Below are positions 1-10,584 of a stretch of DNA of 64,000 nt, piece by piece. The position numbers were made by a program, and so were the translations under genes. The notes under the pieces are model-generated. The model made no database searches. It worked only from the letters and a program-made list of their open reading frames with translations, and had not been told where the DNA came from. Source of the stretch: Anthoceros angustus (taxonomy: Eukaryota > Streptophyta > Anthocerotopsida > Anthocerotales > Anthocerotaceae). Location of the stretch: contig VJWM01000003.1 in NCBI GenBank assembly GCA_010909165.1, forward strand, positions 186,001-250,000. The letters run 5' to 3'. Each line of letters opens with the position of its first letter. Positions within the stretch are counted from its first letter, which is position 1.

Positions 1-2017
1 TCCTCTACGACTGTCAATTCCAACATGTCCTGCAAGCCAGTCACATCCCTGGCCACGGCCTTCCGCAATTCTCGGATAATGGAGTGAACGCCCTGCAAGG
101 AAACAGCACATTTAGCAAACCAACAATGCGCACCATTCTCCGTCACCGAGCAGGATAGCAGAATAATCTGGAAAGATCACCACAGAACAGAGGAAAAGGT
201 ACCTGAATGGAGTCCAGACGGAGAAGCAGCTGCATGAGTTTCTCGGACACCTTTAACTTCTCCTTTGCGTCCATGGCAAGCTTGACAACAGTGTCATGAT
301 TTGCCAGATGGGCCGCCATGGCTCGAACTTCGGATCGGACTTGTGCTATAGCCCGTGCTTTCTCAAGGGGTGCCGTGCTGCGCAGACTGTAACCTCTAAA
401 AGCAGCCTGAATCTTTTTCGCTGCCACCTCCTCCTTCATCACATCTGCCTTAGCACATGGCTGGCTCCTCCTTGCACCGCCCTCCTCATTCTCACCAACC
501 TTTCCCTCAGAAACAGCGCCACCATTTTCCGTCGGTCGCGTATCACACCTCTCCTCTTTCCTGACCGCAGGCTGCTCCCCACACGCAGCACCATCCTCTC
601 CCGCAGAACTCTTGTCAGATCTCTCAGACTTCTCATCAGGTTGAGCTGAACTCCTTTCAGAATTCCCAGACTTCTCAACTGGAAGGGCTGAACTGATGTC
701 CAAGCCCGTCTTCTGATGTTCCACCTGAACGTCCGACTGCGTACCTTTCACATCACTGCCGACTATGTGACCCTCCATCTTGGGCTGAACCGTAGTTTCG
801 GATGCAGTCTTGCGACCATCAGAATCCACCTTCAGAGCATCCATCACTGCTTTCAAAAAAGCGTCGAAAGGTACGCTGACAGCCCCGCTCTCCTTGTCAG
901 AATCCATCGATTCGGATCCACCTTGTGCTGCATGGCTAGCCTTCTTCACCTTATCAGCAGAAGCAGACGCCGATTCCTGAGAACCCCTCCGACTATGAGA
1001 CGGCACCAGAAACCCTTTCCGAAGCAAACCAGCCCCATCTTTCTGTCCAGAGCTAGCAGCAGACTTGGAGGCTGGAGGAGCCAGGAATCCCTTCTTCAGC
1101 AGTCCTTCCTTCTTGTCCTCGACCTTCACACCAGGGGTTCCATCGACCTTACCAGTGTGCGATCCCTCTGCATCCTTGCCCGCAACAGGGATGACTCTCA
1201 CGGATGGGGCAGCAACCTGGACGGCATCCGCATCAACCTTTTTCACATTGTCACCAAGACGGAAGACCGGAACATCATACACCCGATCAGACCGGACAGG
1301 CAAACCCTGACGGGGCACCGTCTGCCAAACGTGAAGCATATCCTCCAGCGGCTCCGCCACCCCGCCGTCCAAACCTCCATACCCCGAATCCAACACAACC
1401 GGGGGCATCCCGTCCTCATAGCCTGATCCGCGCTCGAGGCGTCCATACCTCGGCTCCATCGCCAACGGGACGAATCCACCACGATCCTTCTCCAACCCTC
1501 CATACCTCGGCTTCAATGCAACCGGGAAAGGATGCTCTGCTCCGTACCCAGTCCGGGGCTGGTACACTCCGGCTCCATGCTCCCCGGGGACATACACCGG
1601 CACATAAGGCTGCCTCCGGGGCATCGCACCATAACCTCCATCTCTGACCGGCACCATCTCCACCGCAGGTTGGCGGAATGCACCACCGGCTGGCGCATAA
1701 GCTTGAGTCCGCGGATACACTCCCCTGTAAGCTTGCTCTCCAGGGGAAGCCATGACAGGAACGAATTCTTCTCCTCCCCTGGGCGGCACCGGGTACATCT
1801 GCTGACTCCAGGGCTCCACCTGCACTGGCACGAATCCCCTCCCTCGGGGTCCGACTCCGTAGAATTCCGGCATGGGTTCCTGCACCGCCCGGACTGGGAC
1901 GTACGCCTGTTCTCCAGGATACTGCTCTCTCACCATCGAGGCTGGGACATACATTGGCTCTGCAGTCCTGGAGAAAGCATAAGGCAATGCATTCTCAAAC
2001 ATCAAATCTCCCCCCAT
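1..2017 (-). CDS. BAG-domain co-chaperone with IQ motif (BAG6-like), 3' end cut by window edge
   Basis: Plant BAG proteins bind the Hsp70 ATPase domain and act in stress tolerance and proteostasis; those with an IQ motif also bind calmodulin. Exon 1 is 2017-203 (605 codons, phase 0) and exon 2 is 92 to the left edge, joined by a CAG|GTACCT donor and a TTGCAG acceptor. The IQ motif (IQAAFRGYSLRS, about residue 536) is followed directly by a helical BAG domain (about 552-635) that runs across the intron, which confirms the splice. The N-terminal 180 residues carry about eight spaced YVPV/FVPV-type tetrapeptides, and the middle is low-complexity, acidic and Ser/Lys-rich. A segment near residue 380 (VPFDAFLKAV) resembles a short block I recall from BAG6-type proteins. 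The first in-frame ATG is at 2017; a second at 2002 is equally possible. The family is clear; the BAG6 label is an inference. Confidence 0.88.
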
Positions 2018-2062
2018 CTTCCACAGCCCTGAGCTGGGTCCAACAGTGGGTGCTTGCCGCAA

Positions 2063-2870
2063 AGCGAGCTAAGGGAAGCAGAAGGAACAAGACTTGGAAG
2101 GAGAAGAAAGAAGGCAGATTTAGAAAACAAGGAAAGACGAGACGTGGGAAGAAGAAATATCAGCAAGCAAGAGGGCTAAGAGATAGTGGCGAAGGAAGAG
2201 TCGCTGGCGAAGATCGAACAACAAGGGTGCCTACATTGGCGACCAGGAGGGTGTTTTGAAGGCCATGAGAATATCCAGAACCTTCGGCAGCCCGTTGCAC
2301 CGGCTGCTTCCTGAAGCGCTTCAGAAGCCTCTGGGGCTTTCGGCTGTGTTTCTGTTGCCCTCTCTAGAACACTCGGGCGTTTCCTAAACGGGAGCACGTT
2401 TTGAAACACCTAGACATAACAGTCCTCTAGGCCAAGTGGCACGTCTTGAAAACACCTAGACATAACAGTCCTCTACGCCACTTGGACGGACTTTTCTGGT
2501 CCATTTGCACAGAATGTCTAACAGCGGAGTTCTTGCTGTGAACTCAAAGAGGACCTGTGAAAATCCGTTCAAGTGCTGACGACATGACTTTACCCGGATT
2601 TGACCTGGAGACCTGCAGGGTGGTAGACACAGGTGATAACCAACTCCACCACGAAGTCGGGAAACATTTTAATTCAATTTGTTACAGCAAATTTCTAAAA
2701 TGGAATCTCTCTCCGGACTCCACGGCGTACACCCCATTTCTTGTGGCATGGGGTGGATATTTCCACCACGCCTTGGGAGTCCAATGGGCTTTACCAATAG
2801 GACGGCAAGGATGCCAGTGGGATGTACGTGACGGCAGAGTCGTTCAAGTCACAACAAGGCTGATGAGCCG
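2063..2870. other. Intergenic: BAG 5' flank and MCM5 3' flank, with a 46-bp-spaced direct repeat
   Basis: No credible coding exon is seen. A 24-bp sequence starting ACACCTAGACATAACAG occurs at 2406-2429 and again at 2452-2475. Each copy is followed by a near-palindromic arm (GCCAAGTGGC at 2431, CGCCACTTGG at 2476) in opposite orientation. This lies about 390-470 bp upstream of the BAG start codon, so it may sit in its promoter. Confidence 0.5.
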
Positions 2871-5054
2871 TTAGGCCTTGCGGCAAATAATGCGGCGTTC
2901 TCTCTTGTACACGATCTCGTCACGCAGCGACATGACCACAAGAGTCCGCCGGACGGAATTGGGGTTCATGCCCATCCTGCCTAAATCGTCCACCAGCTTC
3001 CGCTCCGACATGTTGGTGCCGATGCCCATCCGCCGCCGTATCTGGGCCTCGATCTGCTGCATTTCCGCTCGCATTTCCGGCGTGACAGAGATCTGGTCGG
3101 CGATGCCCGACTTGGCCGCGTCCATGGTGGAGACGTTGAACAGCCGCAGGGCTTCCTGGACGTGCTCTTCAGTGGCCACCGCCGAGAGGGACATCCTGGC
3201 GATGGACTCGCTGATGCGGACAATGGCTTCCAGCTGCCGGACGGTGATAGGGATGGCGGGCGGCTCCCCGGCCTCGTTGCTTTGCCGCCGGATCTGCTGT
3301 CTGATCTTCACGTAGTTGTTCTGGAGCATGGCGGCCGAAGTGTCCGACAGCCGGGGCTTGCAGTGGTGCCGGCTGTACTCGATGTAGCGCCTGAGGAAGT
3401 TCTCCTTGTCTTCTGGCTCCGTGACGGAGCCTCTCCTGGCTGCTGAGGCGGAAGCATGGACGTTCACAACGTGCCTGGCTATCTGCATGTCCCGGGTGCG
3501 GTCGCTGGTGTCCTTCACGATGAAGATTAGGTCGAACCTGGAGAGGATGGTGGTCTGGAGGTCGATGTTCTCCTGCGCCGTCTTCAGATCGTCGTAGCGG
3601 CCGGAGGGAGGGTTGGCCGCGGCCAGGACTGATGTGCGGGAGTTGAGCACTGTGGTGATGCCAGCCTTGGCGATGGAGATGGTCTGTTGCTCCATGGCCT
3701 CGTGGATGGCCACCCTGTCTTCCGGCCGCATCTTGTCGAACTCGTCGATGCAGACCACTCCTCCGTCTGCAAGAACCATGGCACCGCCTTCCAGGTAGAA
3801 TTCCCTGGTGCTGGCATCCCTGATGACGGAGGCTGTAAGACCTGCTGCAGAGGAGCCCTTGCCTGATGTGTAGACAGCAACCGGGGCTGTTTTCTCCACA
3901 AACTTTAGAAACTGTGACTTGGCTGTTGATGGATCACCTAGCAGGAGGACATTGATGTCTCCTCTGAGGTGCACACCGTCCGGGAGTCGCTTGCGGGACC
4001 CGGAGAAGAGAAGGCAGGCGACTGCTTTCTTCACGTCGCTGTGGCCGAATATGGACGGGGCAATTCTGTCGCAGATGATCTTGTAGGCATCGGTCTTGGC
4101 TGCAAACTCCTTGAATGCTTGCTCATCAATGCCGTCAAAAGTGCCGAACTCTCCAGAGCTGCTCTCCGTTGCGTGATCCATCCCGACTACCCGTAGGTAG
4201 GGTTGCCTGATGGCCACAGCACCCTTGGGACCCGACTGCCCTGCTTGGAAGATGCTGTAGATGCCAAGAACGGTGACCCTTGTTCCTGGCACTATCTTCT
4301 GCACCATAGTGCGATCAACTGCCAGCAGAAGGTTGCGAGGCAGCTCTCCAGTTGGCACATCCTCAGGGTTCTCCTGAAGCTTCAGGGTCTGCTGATCCAC
4401 ATACTTGCTCTTGTCCGGCAAGATCACAAAGGAGTCCAGAGGGCACTTCTCCTCACCGGGCTGAGGCATGTGGTCGCAGGTGCGAGGCATGGCAGCTCCT
4501 CCGAGGCCTGCCCGACAAGGTATCACCTTCACATTCTTGCAGTTCTTGCACATGAGAGTGACAGATGTGGCCTTGGCTTTGGTTCGGGAAGCTCCTATCA
4601 CAATCCCCGAGAGCTTCACCAGCTTGGAGATGGAGGAAGCTCCCAGGCTCCTGATAGACATGCCATTCTCCCTGGAAGTTAAAGCCACCTGCACGTCCCC
4701 GGGGACAGCGTCCTCCAAGTCTCCAGCTCCTCCAGCAACCTTGGTCTTGAGCCCCACCAACACCTCAGCTGCTGCTGCCTCGAACGCCGGCAGGTACTCC
4801 GTGGGCGACCTGCGAAGCCTCTCCACAAGATCCTCGTCGAAGCTACCTAAATCTTCTAACGCTACTTGCAAGAACCTGGGGTTCTGCAGCAAGCTGTCCC
4901 TGTACACAAACTCGCTCCTGCTCCCTATGAATCCCCGGATGAACTCCCGGAACAGCTTCTGCGAGGTGTGGATAGTGAGGTTGTCATCCTCTTGCAAATC
5001 ATCATTGAAATCGGCCTCCGTGTAGAACACGTTTCCTTCATCCCAGCCTGCCAT
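2871..5054 (-). CDS. MCM5: DNA replication licensing factor MCM5
   Basis: MCM5 is one of six subunits of the MCM2-7 replicative helicase loaded at origins in G1. The frame is single-exon, 727 aa, a normal family length. In order: an N-terminal OB region with a C4 zinc motif (Cys169, 172, 193, 204), then the AAA+ domain with Walker [10 protein letters not shown] (373-381), Walker B CIDEFDKM (Asp437-Glu438), sensor region [11 protein letters not shown] and arginine finger SRFD (505-508), then a C-terminal winged helix. The start is set by the ATG at 5054 (MAGWDEGN). The frame stays open 13 codons upstream but only from a non-ATG codon. Lack of introns is notable beside its intron-rich neighbours. 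It is divergent from the zinc-finger gene at 5647, and the shared 592-bp gap has E2F-like sites, which fits S-phase expression. Confidence 0.97.
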   Translation of the reverse strand: MAGWDEGNVFYTEADFNDDLQEDDNLTIHTSQKLFREFIRGFIGSRSEFVYRDSLLQNPRFLQVALEDLGSFDEDLVERLRRSPTEYLPAFEAAAAEVLVGLKTKVAGGAGDLEDAVPGDVQVALTSRENGMSIRSLGASSISKLVKLSGIVIGASRTKAKATSVTLMCKNCKNVKVIPCRAGLGGAAMPRTCDHMPQPGEEKCPLDSFVILPDKSKYVDQQTLKLQENPEDVPTGELPRNLLLAVDRTMVQKIVPGTRVTVLGIYSIFQAGQSGPKGAVAIRQPYLRVVGMDHATESSSGEFGTFDGIDEQAFKEFAAKTDAYKIICDRIAPSIFGHSDVKKAVACLLFSGSRKRLPDGVHLRGDINVLLLGDPSTAKSQFLKFVEKTAPVAVYTSGKGSSAAGLTASVIRDASTREFYLEGGAMVLADGGVVCIDEFDKMRPEDRVAIHEAMEQQTISIAKAGITTVLNSRTSVLAAANPPSGRYDDLKTAQENIDLQTTILSRFDLIFIVKDTSDRTRDMQIARHVVNVHASASAARRGSVTEPEDKENFLRRYIEYSRHHCKPRLSDTSAAMLQNNYVKIRQQIRRQSNEAGEPPAIPITVRQLEAIVRISESIARMSLSAVATEEHVQEALRLFNVSTMDAAKSGIADQISVTPEMRAEMQQIEAQIRRRMGIGTNMSERKLVDDLGRMGMNPNSVRRTLVVMSLRDEIVYKRERRIICRKA

Positions 5055-5646
5055 CTTCTGGCAACCGCCTCCACCGCTCCGACACCTAAGCACTTCTCCT
5101 CATCAACAAGGAGAAGCAACGTCCCGGAATTCACACAGAGGTGCTCCCAATGCGCGTCTGCACAATCCCACCAAGACAAAGGCAGCTGAAACATGTCAGA
5201 ATGGAGCTCCAACCCATGGACTGCCATCTTCCAGAGATCGGAATCATGCAGCAGACTGCTGGAAATGGTAGCAATTTCATCAACATGAAGGAGTTGAGTT
5301 GAAGGAATTGCTGCCAGCCGGATTTGGGCATTACCAAGATAGGGCTCGAGAAGACGAAGAAGGAGAATTCATAACAAAGATAACATTTCCTTTCCAGGAG
5401 AACCCTGTAGCCTACATTTGTACACTACATATGGTGCTACTGCTGTTCCTCGCCTCGCAGCAGCGCTTAATTGTTTTAGGGCACTCAAAGCGCGGGAAAT
5501 CTCTTTGGCGGGCCTGCGTGACTGACGCTCGTAGTCGCGCGACTTACTGTCCTTGAGCGGCGGTGGCCGTCTGGTCTGGCGGTGCAGGATCGTCACCCTC
5601 CTAAACCCTCATCTCCTTTGCTTGGGCAATCGGTTTGTGCACAGAC
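5055..5646. promoter_or_regulatory. Head-to-head promoter region between MCM5 (-) and the zinc-finger gene (+)
   Basis: The gap between the two start codons is 592 bp and must hold both promoters and both 5' leaders. It has no convincing coding potential. Two E2F-like elements lie in it (see the separate entry). The CT-rich sequence around 5585-5630 just before the zinc-finger ATG looks like its 5' leader. No clear TATA box was found on either strand. Confidence 0.55.
5492..5511. promoter_or_regulatory. Pair of E2F-like binding sites
   Basis: GCGGGAAA at 5492-5499 is an exact reverse-complement match to the E2F consensus TTTSSCGC. TTTGGCGG at 5504-5511 matches the looser WTTSSCSS form. They are about 440 bp upstream of the MCM5 ATG. 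E2F/DP control of MCM genes is established in plants and animals; binding at these sites is inferred. Confidence 0.6.
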
Positions 5647-7760
5647 ATGTTGCAGGTGGGTCGGCTACGGGTAATCGCGCCGCCGTTGATTTGTGTTTTC
5701 GTTCTGTTGTTTTGTGGTGCGAATTGGAACTGTTTGGCCACTGGCGGTGGTGTTGCCGATGTTAGAATTTGGGTCTTGGACTCGCCCGTTCGAGCAGGAT
5801 TGCAGCATGCTGAAGGTGGATGTGGTGCGGCGGTCATCCTATGTGCTTGGGTTGGGTTGCTAGGTTTTCAGTGTGGAGAATTTGGGCGGGCTTTGGGAAA
5901 GGGTGTACTCGGTCCTGTGTCGTCTGCCGTGGTTAACCGTATTCAATTCTGCTGGATGGAAGATAGAGATCGCCGTGTGTGGTTGGGAGGAACTGAGGTT
6001 TTAGCTGTTTAGGACTTAGTTGCTGACGCTCGTCTGCTCGAGTCGAATCTTGCAGACGGAATTTCGGGGTCCAGCTGGGCCGAAGCGGGCTCGCACGGAT
6101 GGCGGTGAGTGTTGTGACAAGTTGTTGAGACTGGGCACCTGTTTGGGTTTTTTGCGTCCTGGAGAGTTTGAGTGTGGGATGATATCTTCACGACGGAACT
6201 CTACTTGTGCGGTACTTTCAGCCTCGAGAGGTGAGGGAGACTGGACGTGCCCTCAGTGTGGCAATGTGAATTTCGCCTTCAGAACTACGTGCAACATGAG
6301 GAAGTGTGGGGCCACTAAGCCAGCAGAGGCTGCCCCGGTGCATGTACATATTATAACCCCTCTTATTTGTCTATCACCGTTCATCAGTTTCGGTCTTGTA
6401 TTTTCATAGTTGGGTGATTTCTTCGGTGTGTTTGTTGATAATGGTTTTCCTGCTGATTTCAGTCGCTGGCTGGTCTTCAGAGGGGCCTTGTACCTTTGGG
6501 CCCTGTTTATGAACAGGCGCCAGCGCCTATGTATATAAGTGGTCCTGGAGCACCACCTCCCCTCCCTATGGCATTGCCAGCAAGTTATGGTGCCCCAGTG
6601 CCAATTGCACCGCCTCCTCCAGCAGTACCGTATGACTATGGTGCAGCAGTGAACAACCCTGCAACTTACAACCCGATTCCGATGGCATCCACGTATCCTC
6701 CTCCAGGGTCTGTCATTGGTGGAGGTATTAATGTGCTTCCCATGCTGAATCAGTCCTTTTTGTCCTTTTTTTTAATGATTTCCTCGTTGATTTGTGCAAC
6801 CTGTCTGGAACTTCTTCTAAAGTCAAATAAATGTCTGAAGTTTTCTATGCTGTTCAAGGTCCTGGTTATGGGACAGCTCCTATTGTGGATGGATATGCTA
6901 TGGGCTTAGGCATGGGTCGTGGTCCTCCGGTTAGTCCTCTGGGCTTGCTTTTGTTGTTGATCAACTAGTGCAGTCATCAGTGTTCTGAGATGCTGACGTA
7001 CCATTTTCTGAATGCAGATGCCAGGTCCAAGGGGACCTAATATCTATCCAGAAGAGAATGGCTCCCGAAAACGAAGAGGAGGTATTGCACCTAACCGTGT
7101 TAGACGGGTATCACAACAAAAATTCGTGTGCGTTTGGTTATTGTCTTTTTCCTTTTGGGATCTGAATGCCTTTGTGTTGTGGTCAGACCATTCTGCTCCT
7201 GATGGGTTCTCAGAAGGTGATTGGGTCTGTCCCAAATGTGGAAACACAAACTTTGCCTTTAGGACAACCTGTAATATGCGGAAGTGTGGGGCTCCAAAGC
7301 CTACAGAGTCGGTGCGTTGTACAGCTTGCTTGTATTAGAATATTGTGTGTGCACCTTAGTTGTCAACTTTTATCTGGCACCTTAATTGTCTGTAGTGATT
7401 GAGTAGAAGTTCTTCTGTGCAGTCCTCTCGACATGGAAATGGTCCGGCAACGAGACCACCTACTTCTCGTGAGTTCTTGAGTCTCAGTTCTGCTGTGTGC
7501 TCGCATGCGAAGTCATGAGTCTGTTGTCATCTTGTGCAGTTAGTGTCAGGCGTTGCTGTACTTGGTGAAAACCGGGTTGTGTAAGGGAGCTTGACGCAAA
7601 GTCCTTCCTTTGTGCAGAAGGACCTCCCCCTGATGGTAGCTGGACGTGTGATGCCTGTGGAAATGTAAATTATCCATTCCGAACGAAGTGCAACAGGAGA
7701 AATTGCGGAGCAGAAAAGCCCACCGACTCGAAGGCACTAGCAGTGTTTCCTCCTCCATGA
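5647..7760 (+). CDS. RanBP2-type (ZRANB2-like) zinc-finger protein with three fingers
   Basis: This matches the plant family of Arabidopsis At1g67325: three RanBP2-type zinc fingers, which in the ZRANB2 family bind single-stranded GGU-containing RNA and influence splicing. Exons: 5647-5655, 6056-6104, 6222-6337, 6463-6724, 6859-6929, 7018-7081, 7214-7311, 7423-7468, 7618-7760 (858 nt, 285 aa, close to the 288 aa I recall for the Arabidopsis protein). The basic patch PKRARTDGG comes first. Finger 1 (GDWTCPQCGNVNF) and finger 2 (GDWVCPKCGNTNF) are nearly identical, and finger 3 (GSWTCDACGNVNY) ends the protein. A Pro/Gly/Tyr-rich linker with GYAMGLGMGRGPP separates fingers 1 and 2. All phases close. 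The first coding exon is only nine bases (M-L-Q). The acceptors of exons 3 and 7 could shift by a few bases. Confidence 0.9.
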
Positions 7761-10386
7761 GATCAGGTCTGTTAATGCAAACTCAGTTTTGCTTTCATCC
7801 TGCCCCCCCTATCTGCCTGGTTGGAGCTGTTCTACTTGGTGCATTTCACTTTCCCTGCAGGTCCTTAGATTCATGGAATGAATGAAGTGAAACGACATGT
7901 GATGCATATGATGCCGTGCTGAAATCCTTGTTTACCTGTATTTGAAGAGCACATCATTGATTTGCCATATGTCACTTCCTCTGGTGATTTACTTGTCGCA
8001 CTTTGCTGTTGGAGGTCCAGAGTTGTCGAAGTGCCCATGTGCCCTGGTGTGGGTCTGAAGTCAGTTGAGGTCATGTTGCGGGCTTCTTCGTCGTCATACC
8101 CGTCTCCTGTTGTCTCTCGGTCAATTTTTATGAGGAGAGCCCAGGCATGCAATGCCCTGAGAAATTATCCCTGGTCCCGTGGATTGGCATTATTGTCAAG
8201 GGGGCGTTTACTGGTTGTCGTCACGTAAAGCGTCCGAATTGACAGCCTTCTAGCCAGCTGTTGCTGGTGCCACTGGCTGCGGTCCTCCATACAGAACATT
8301 TGGTGTAGGAAGAGTTGTCTGGATCTCCAGCCCTTTTTATCAGCAGGGCCGTACAGTACCTTCTGTGGTTCCTCCAATTTCAGGGATCCCTATCATCCAG
8401 TTTGGCAACATGGGTTCAGTATAGTGGCCAAGGTGGTTTGCCGTGCAGATAGTTTTAAGCTCGACTATCGTGTTATGCAGATGGTTTGGCAATTTCTATA
8501 GCAGAGACAATATGGCAGACTGGTCTGGTCCCATCTTGATAGATTGAAGCTAAAAGGTGGTTTGAGTTGGGCATGAGCTCTTTGTTACATTCCTGCATGT
8601 GATACTTGCATTCAATCTATGTTTGCTTTTCTTGTCCAAAGCCTGGGCTGTGTATTTTTATTAGAATGAGACCTTGTAAAAGTCTTGGGAGTACGGTTTC
8701 TGATTGCATGCCATGCTCTGGAGACTCCACATTGGAACCTGCATCTCTACCAGAGCAAGACTGTCCTGCTCTAGCCTGAAGCACGCAGTTTCATGGTGCA
8801 AGCCAGCTAATGTGTTTTAAGTGTCGTGGAAGGCCTTATTGTATGCAGGGTAGAGAATGTATTCATGACAATGCAGGACACATAGGTTAGTGGTTTTGCT
8901 GACCGCAACTTGTTATGCCCCCATGTATACCGGAAACTTGTGTTGGAGGCAACATGAGTGCTGCCTAGTGATTCTGTGTGGAGGAGATGATCAGGGACCC
9001 CCTTTCAACGTAGACCAAATTGCACTACTAAGCAGACAATTCTGAGTAATTCGGGTAATTTTCATCCATGTGACTGATGGATGGATGACTCTGGCGCTCA
9101 CCTGACCTTGTTACTGCTTCTCAATCTGATGACCGTAGTTATGGGTGGGCTAATGTGAATTGTACTCGGAAGGTTGCATTGTCTGAATGCCCATGGGGTT
9201 GAAAAGTGCCGTAGAAGTCCTGCCTACTAGGTCAGCTTGTGTTCAAGGTGTTAAATTGTGGAAGGGAGCATGCAAGTTGCCGGGGTTTCGGAGACACAGC
9301 CACAGGTCTTTGCAGCTCTTTGGAAGGTCAAAGTATGCATATACATATGTAGAACACCCATGCGCCACTCCTTCTACGGGAATCACTTTTTGAGCAGATG
9401 CAGGCTGAGACATTGGCAGCGGACACTGAAATGTGAAGGGGTGGGAACTTTTTTTCTCCTATCATCCGGCTTCAGCAGGTGAACGTTGTCCACGTGACCC
9501 GTTGAGGTGTGGATGCATCCTGTCCCCTGGATGATGTGTCACAGTCAGATCCATTCTGTCTGAAAGGTGGGTCTCCTGTCTTTGGATTTTGCCCTGTGCA
9601 GCTTCGTGTAACACCAAACACGGGTTGTGGTTGATGACCGTGGAAGCTTCTGGTAAGCCTGCAACACCTGATGCTCAAAGGAAAGGGGTGTGCCTGCAGC
9701 CGATTCAGCCATAGCCCATCGTCGTGCAAGGTCAGGTTGGAGGTGCACTTGCGCGCGCATGGTGGCCGCTATCCGCCGGAGCCTCAGAAAAATATAAACC
9801 CGTAAGGCTGCACGGGTAGGGCAACGGCGTTGTGGAACACCGCGTTATGTCCGTATCAGCGGTCGTGTATGGAATTGTCACGAGTGCATAGATCTGACTG
9901 TCAAGTTACGTAAATGATCGCATGCCTAACAAGACTTGAAGACTCAGGGTTAACACAAGCGTAGATATCTTTTGTAAATAGCAAGGTAATAGTCCCTACA
10001 GCCATATCAGTGTTGGCAGCCCCCCTGACCACGAATCCGCGCAGAACAACACATATTGTGTTGTGTGATATCGAAACGGTAAGATCTTAGTATCCCTGTC
10101 GTGTTGTTATAGTACCGCTTGTCGTCCCTGAGTTAGGGCACGCTACGCCCCACCCAAGGAGTTATCCGCGTGACACCATCCTCTGGTTTGAAGAACAGAT
10201 GGTAGCTTGTACAAACACAACAGTGAGATGCGTTGGCACTCCAACAACGATGCCCCGTAAAAATCTTTAATCCATAAGTCACAATGTTAGTAAGAGAGAC
10301 GGAGCGAGATGAGTTGACATGCCAACTACGAGGCCCCGTAAAAACCTTGGCGCGAACTTTGGTTCGACGAGTCCACAACGACAGCA
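7761..10386. other. Non-coding stretch downstream of the zinc-finger gene
   Basis: The first part is probably 3' UTR: a donor-like CAG|GTCTGT just after the stop and a CCCTGCAG acceptor near 7860 suggest a 3'-UTR intron. A coding-like, Pro/Gly/aromatic-rich frame of about 45 codons lies at 8281-8424 (+) but has no start or joining exon that I can support. From about 8450 to 10220 I see nothing recognisable. Confidence 0.4.
10226..10350. repeat. Diverged direct duplication (about 82-bp spacing) just downstream of tRNA-Gly
   Basis: The segment from 10226 (GCGTTGGCACTCCAACAACG, then GATGCCCCGTAAAAATCTT) recurs from 10308 (GAGTTGACATGCCAACTACG, then AGGCCCCGTAAAAACCTT). Each copy has a short stem such as GTTGG/CCAAC. 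The run of A's in the second copy gives a T5 tract on the minus strand, about 43 nt past the tRNA 3' end, which could serve as the RNA polymerase III terminator. Confidence 0.5.
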
Positions 10387-10457
10387 TGCGCAGCCGGGGA
10401 ATCGAACCCCGGTCAGTACCGTGGGAGGGTACTATGATACCACTACACCAGCTGCGC
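10387..10457 (-). tRNA. tRNA-Gly (anticodon CCC)
   Basis: A 71-nt cloverleaf reads 10457 to 10387. The acceptor stem GCGCAGC pairs with GCTGCGC, with discriminator A. The D arm contains the A box TGGTGTAGTGG, and the T arm contains the B box GGTTCGATTCC (10408-10398). The anticodon stem GTACC/GGTAC closes the loop CTCCCAC with anticodon CCC at 10425-10423. There is no intron, and the CCA end is not encoded, as expected for a nuclear gene. It lies 127 bp downstream of phosphomevalonate kinase on the same strand. Confidence 0.96.
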
Positions 10458-10584
10458 TGTACGAAGACGCAAGAGGTAAAATTATATAACAATCATCCTA
10501 GCTACTTGCTACCCTGGTGCGAAGAAGATGGGCCATGAAAATTCTGGAGTTCTTGGACGTGGGGGTAATGACATCTCCGCTTTG

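Noticed and set aside
2265-2330. Heat-shock elements upstream of BAG
   Set aside because: Only one GAAnnTTC pair is present and neighbouring GAA/TTC boxes are out of the 5-bp phase.
4468-5025. 185-codon plus-strand frame over MCM5
   Set aside because: Shadow of the highly conserved MCM5 coding sequence on the other strand.
5055-5093. Longer MCM5 N-terminus
   Set aside because: The extra 13 codons have only a GTG at the front; the ATG at 5054 gives the normal family start.
10226-10386. C/D-box snoRNA linked to tRNA-Gly
   Set aside because: No RTGATGA C box or properly placed CTGA D box on the minus strand.
10133-10492. 119-codon minus-strand frame with a repeated FTG-R-W motif
   Set aside because: It runs through the tRNA-Gly gene, and the repeat is explained by the duplicated DNA units downstream of the tRNA.
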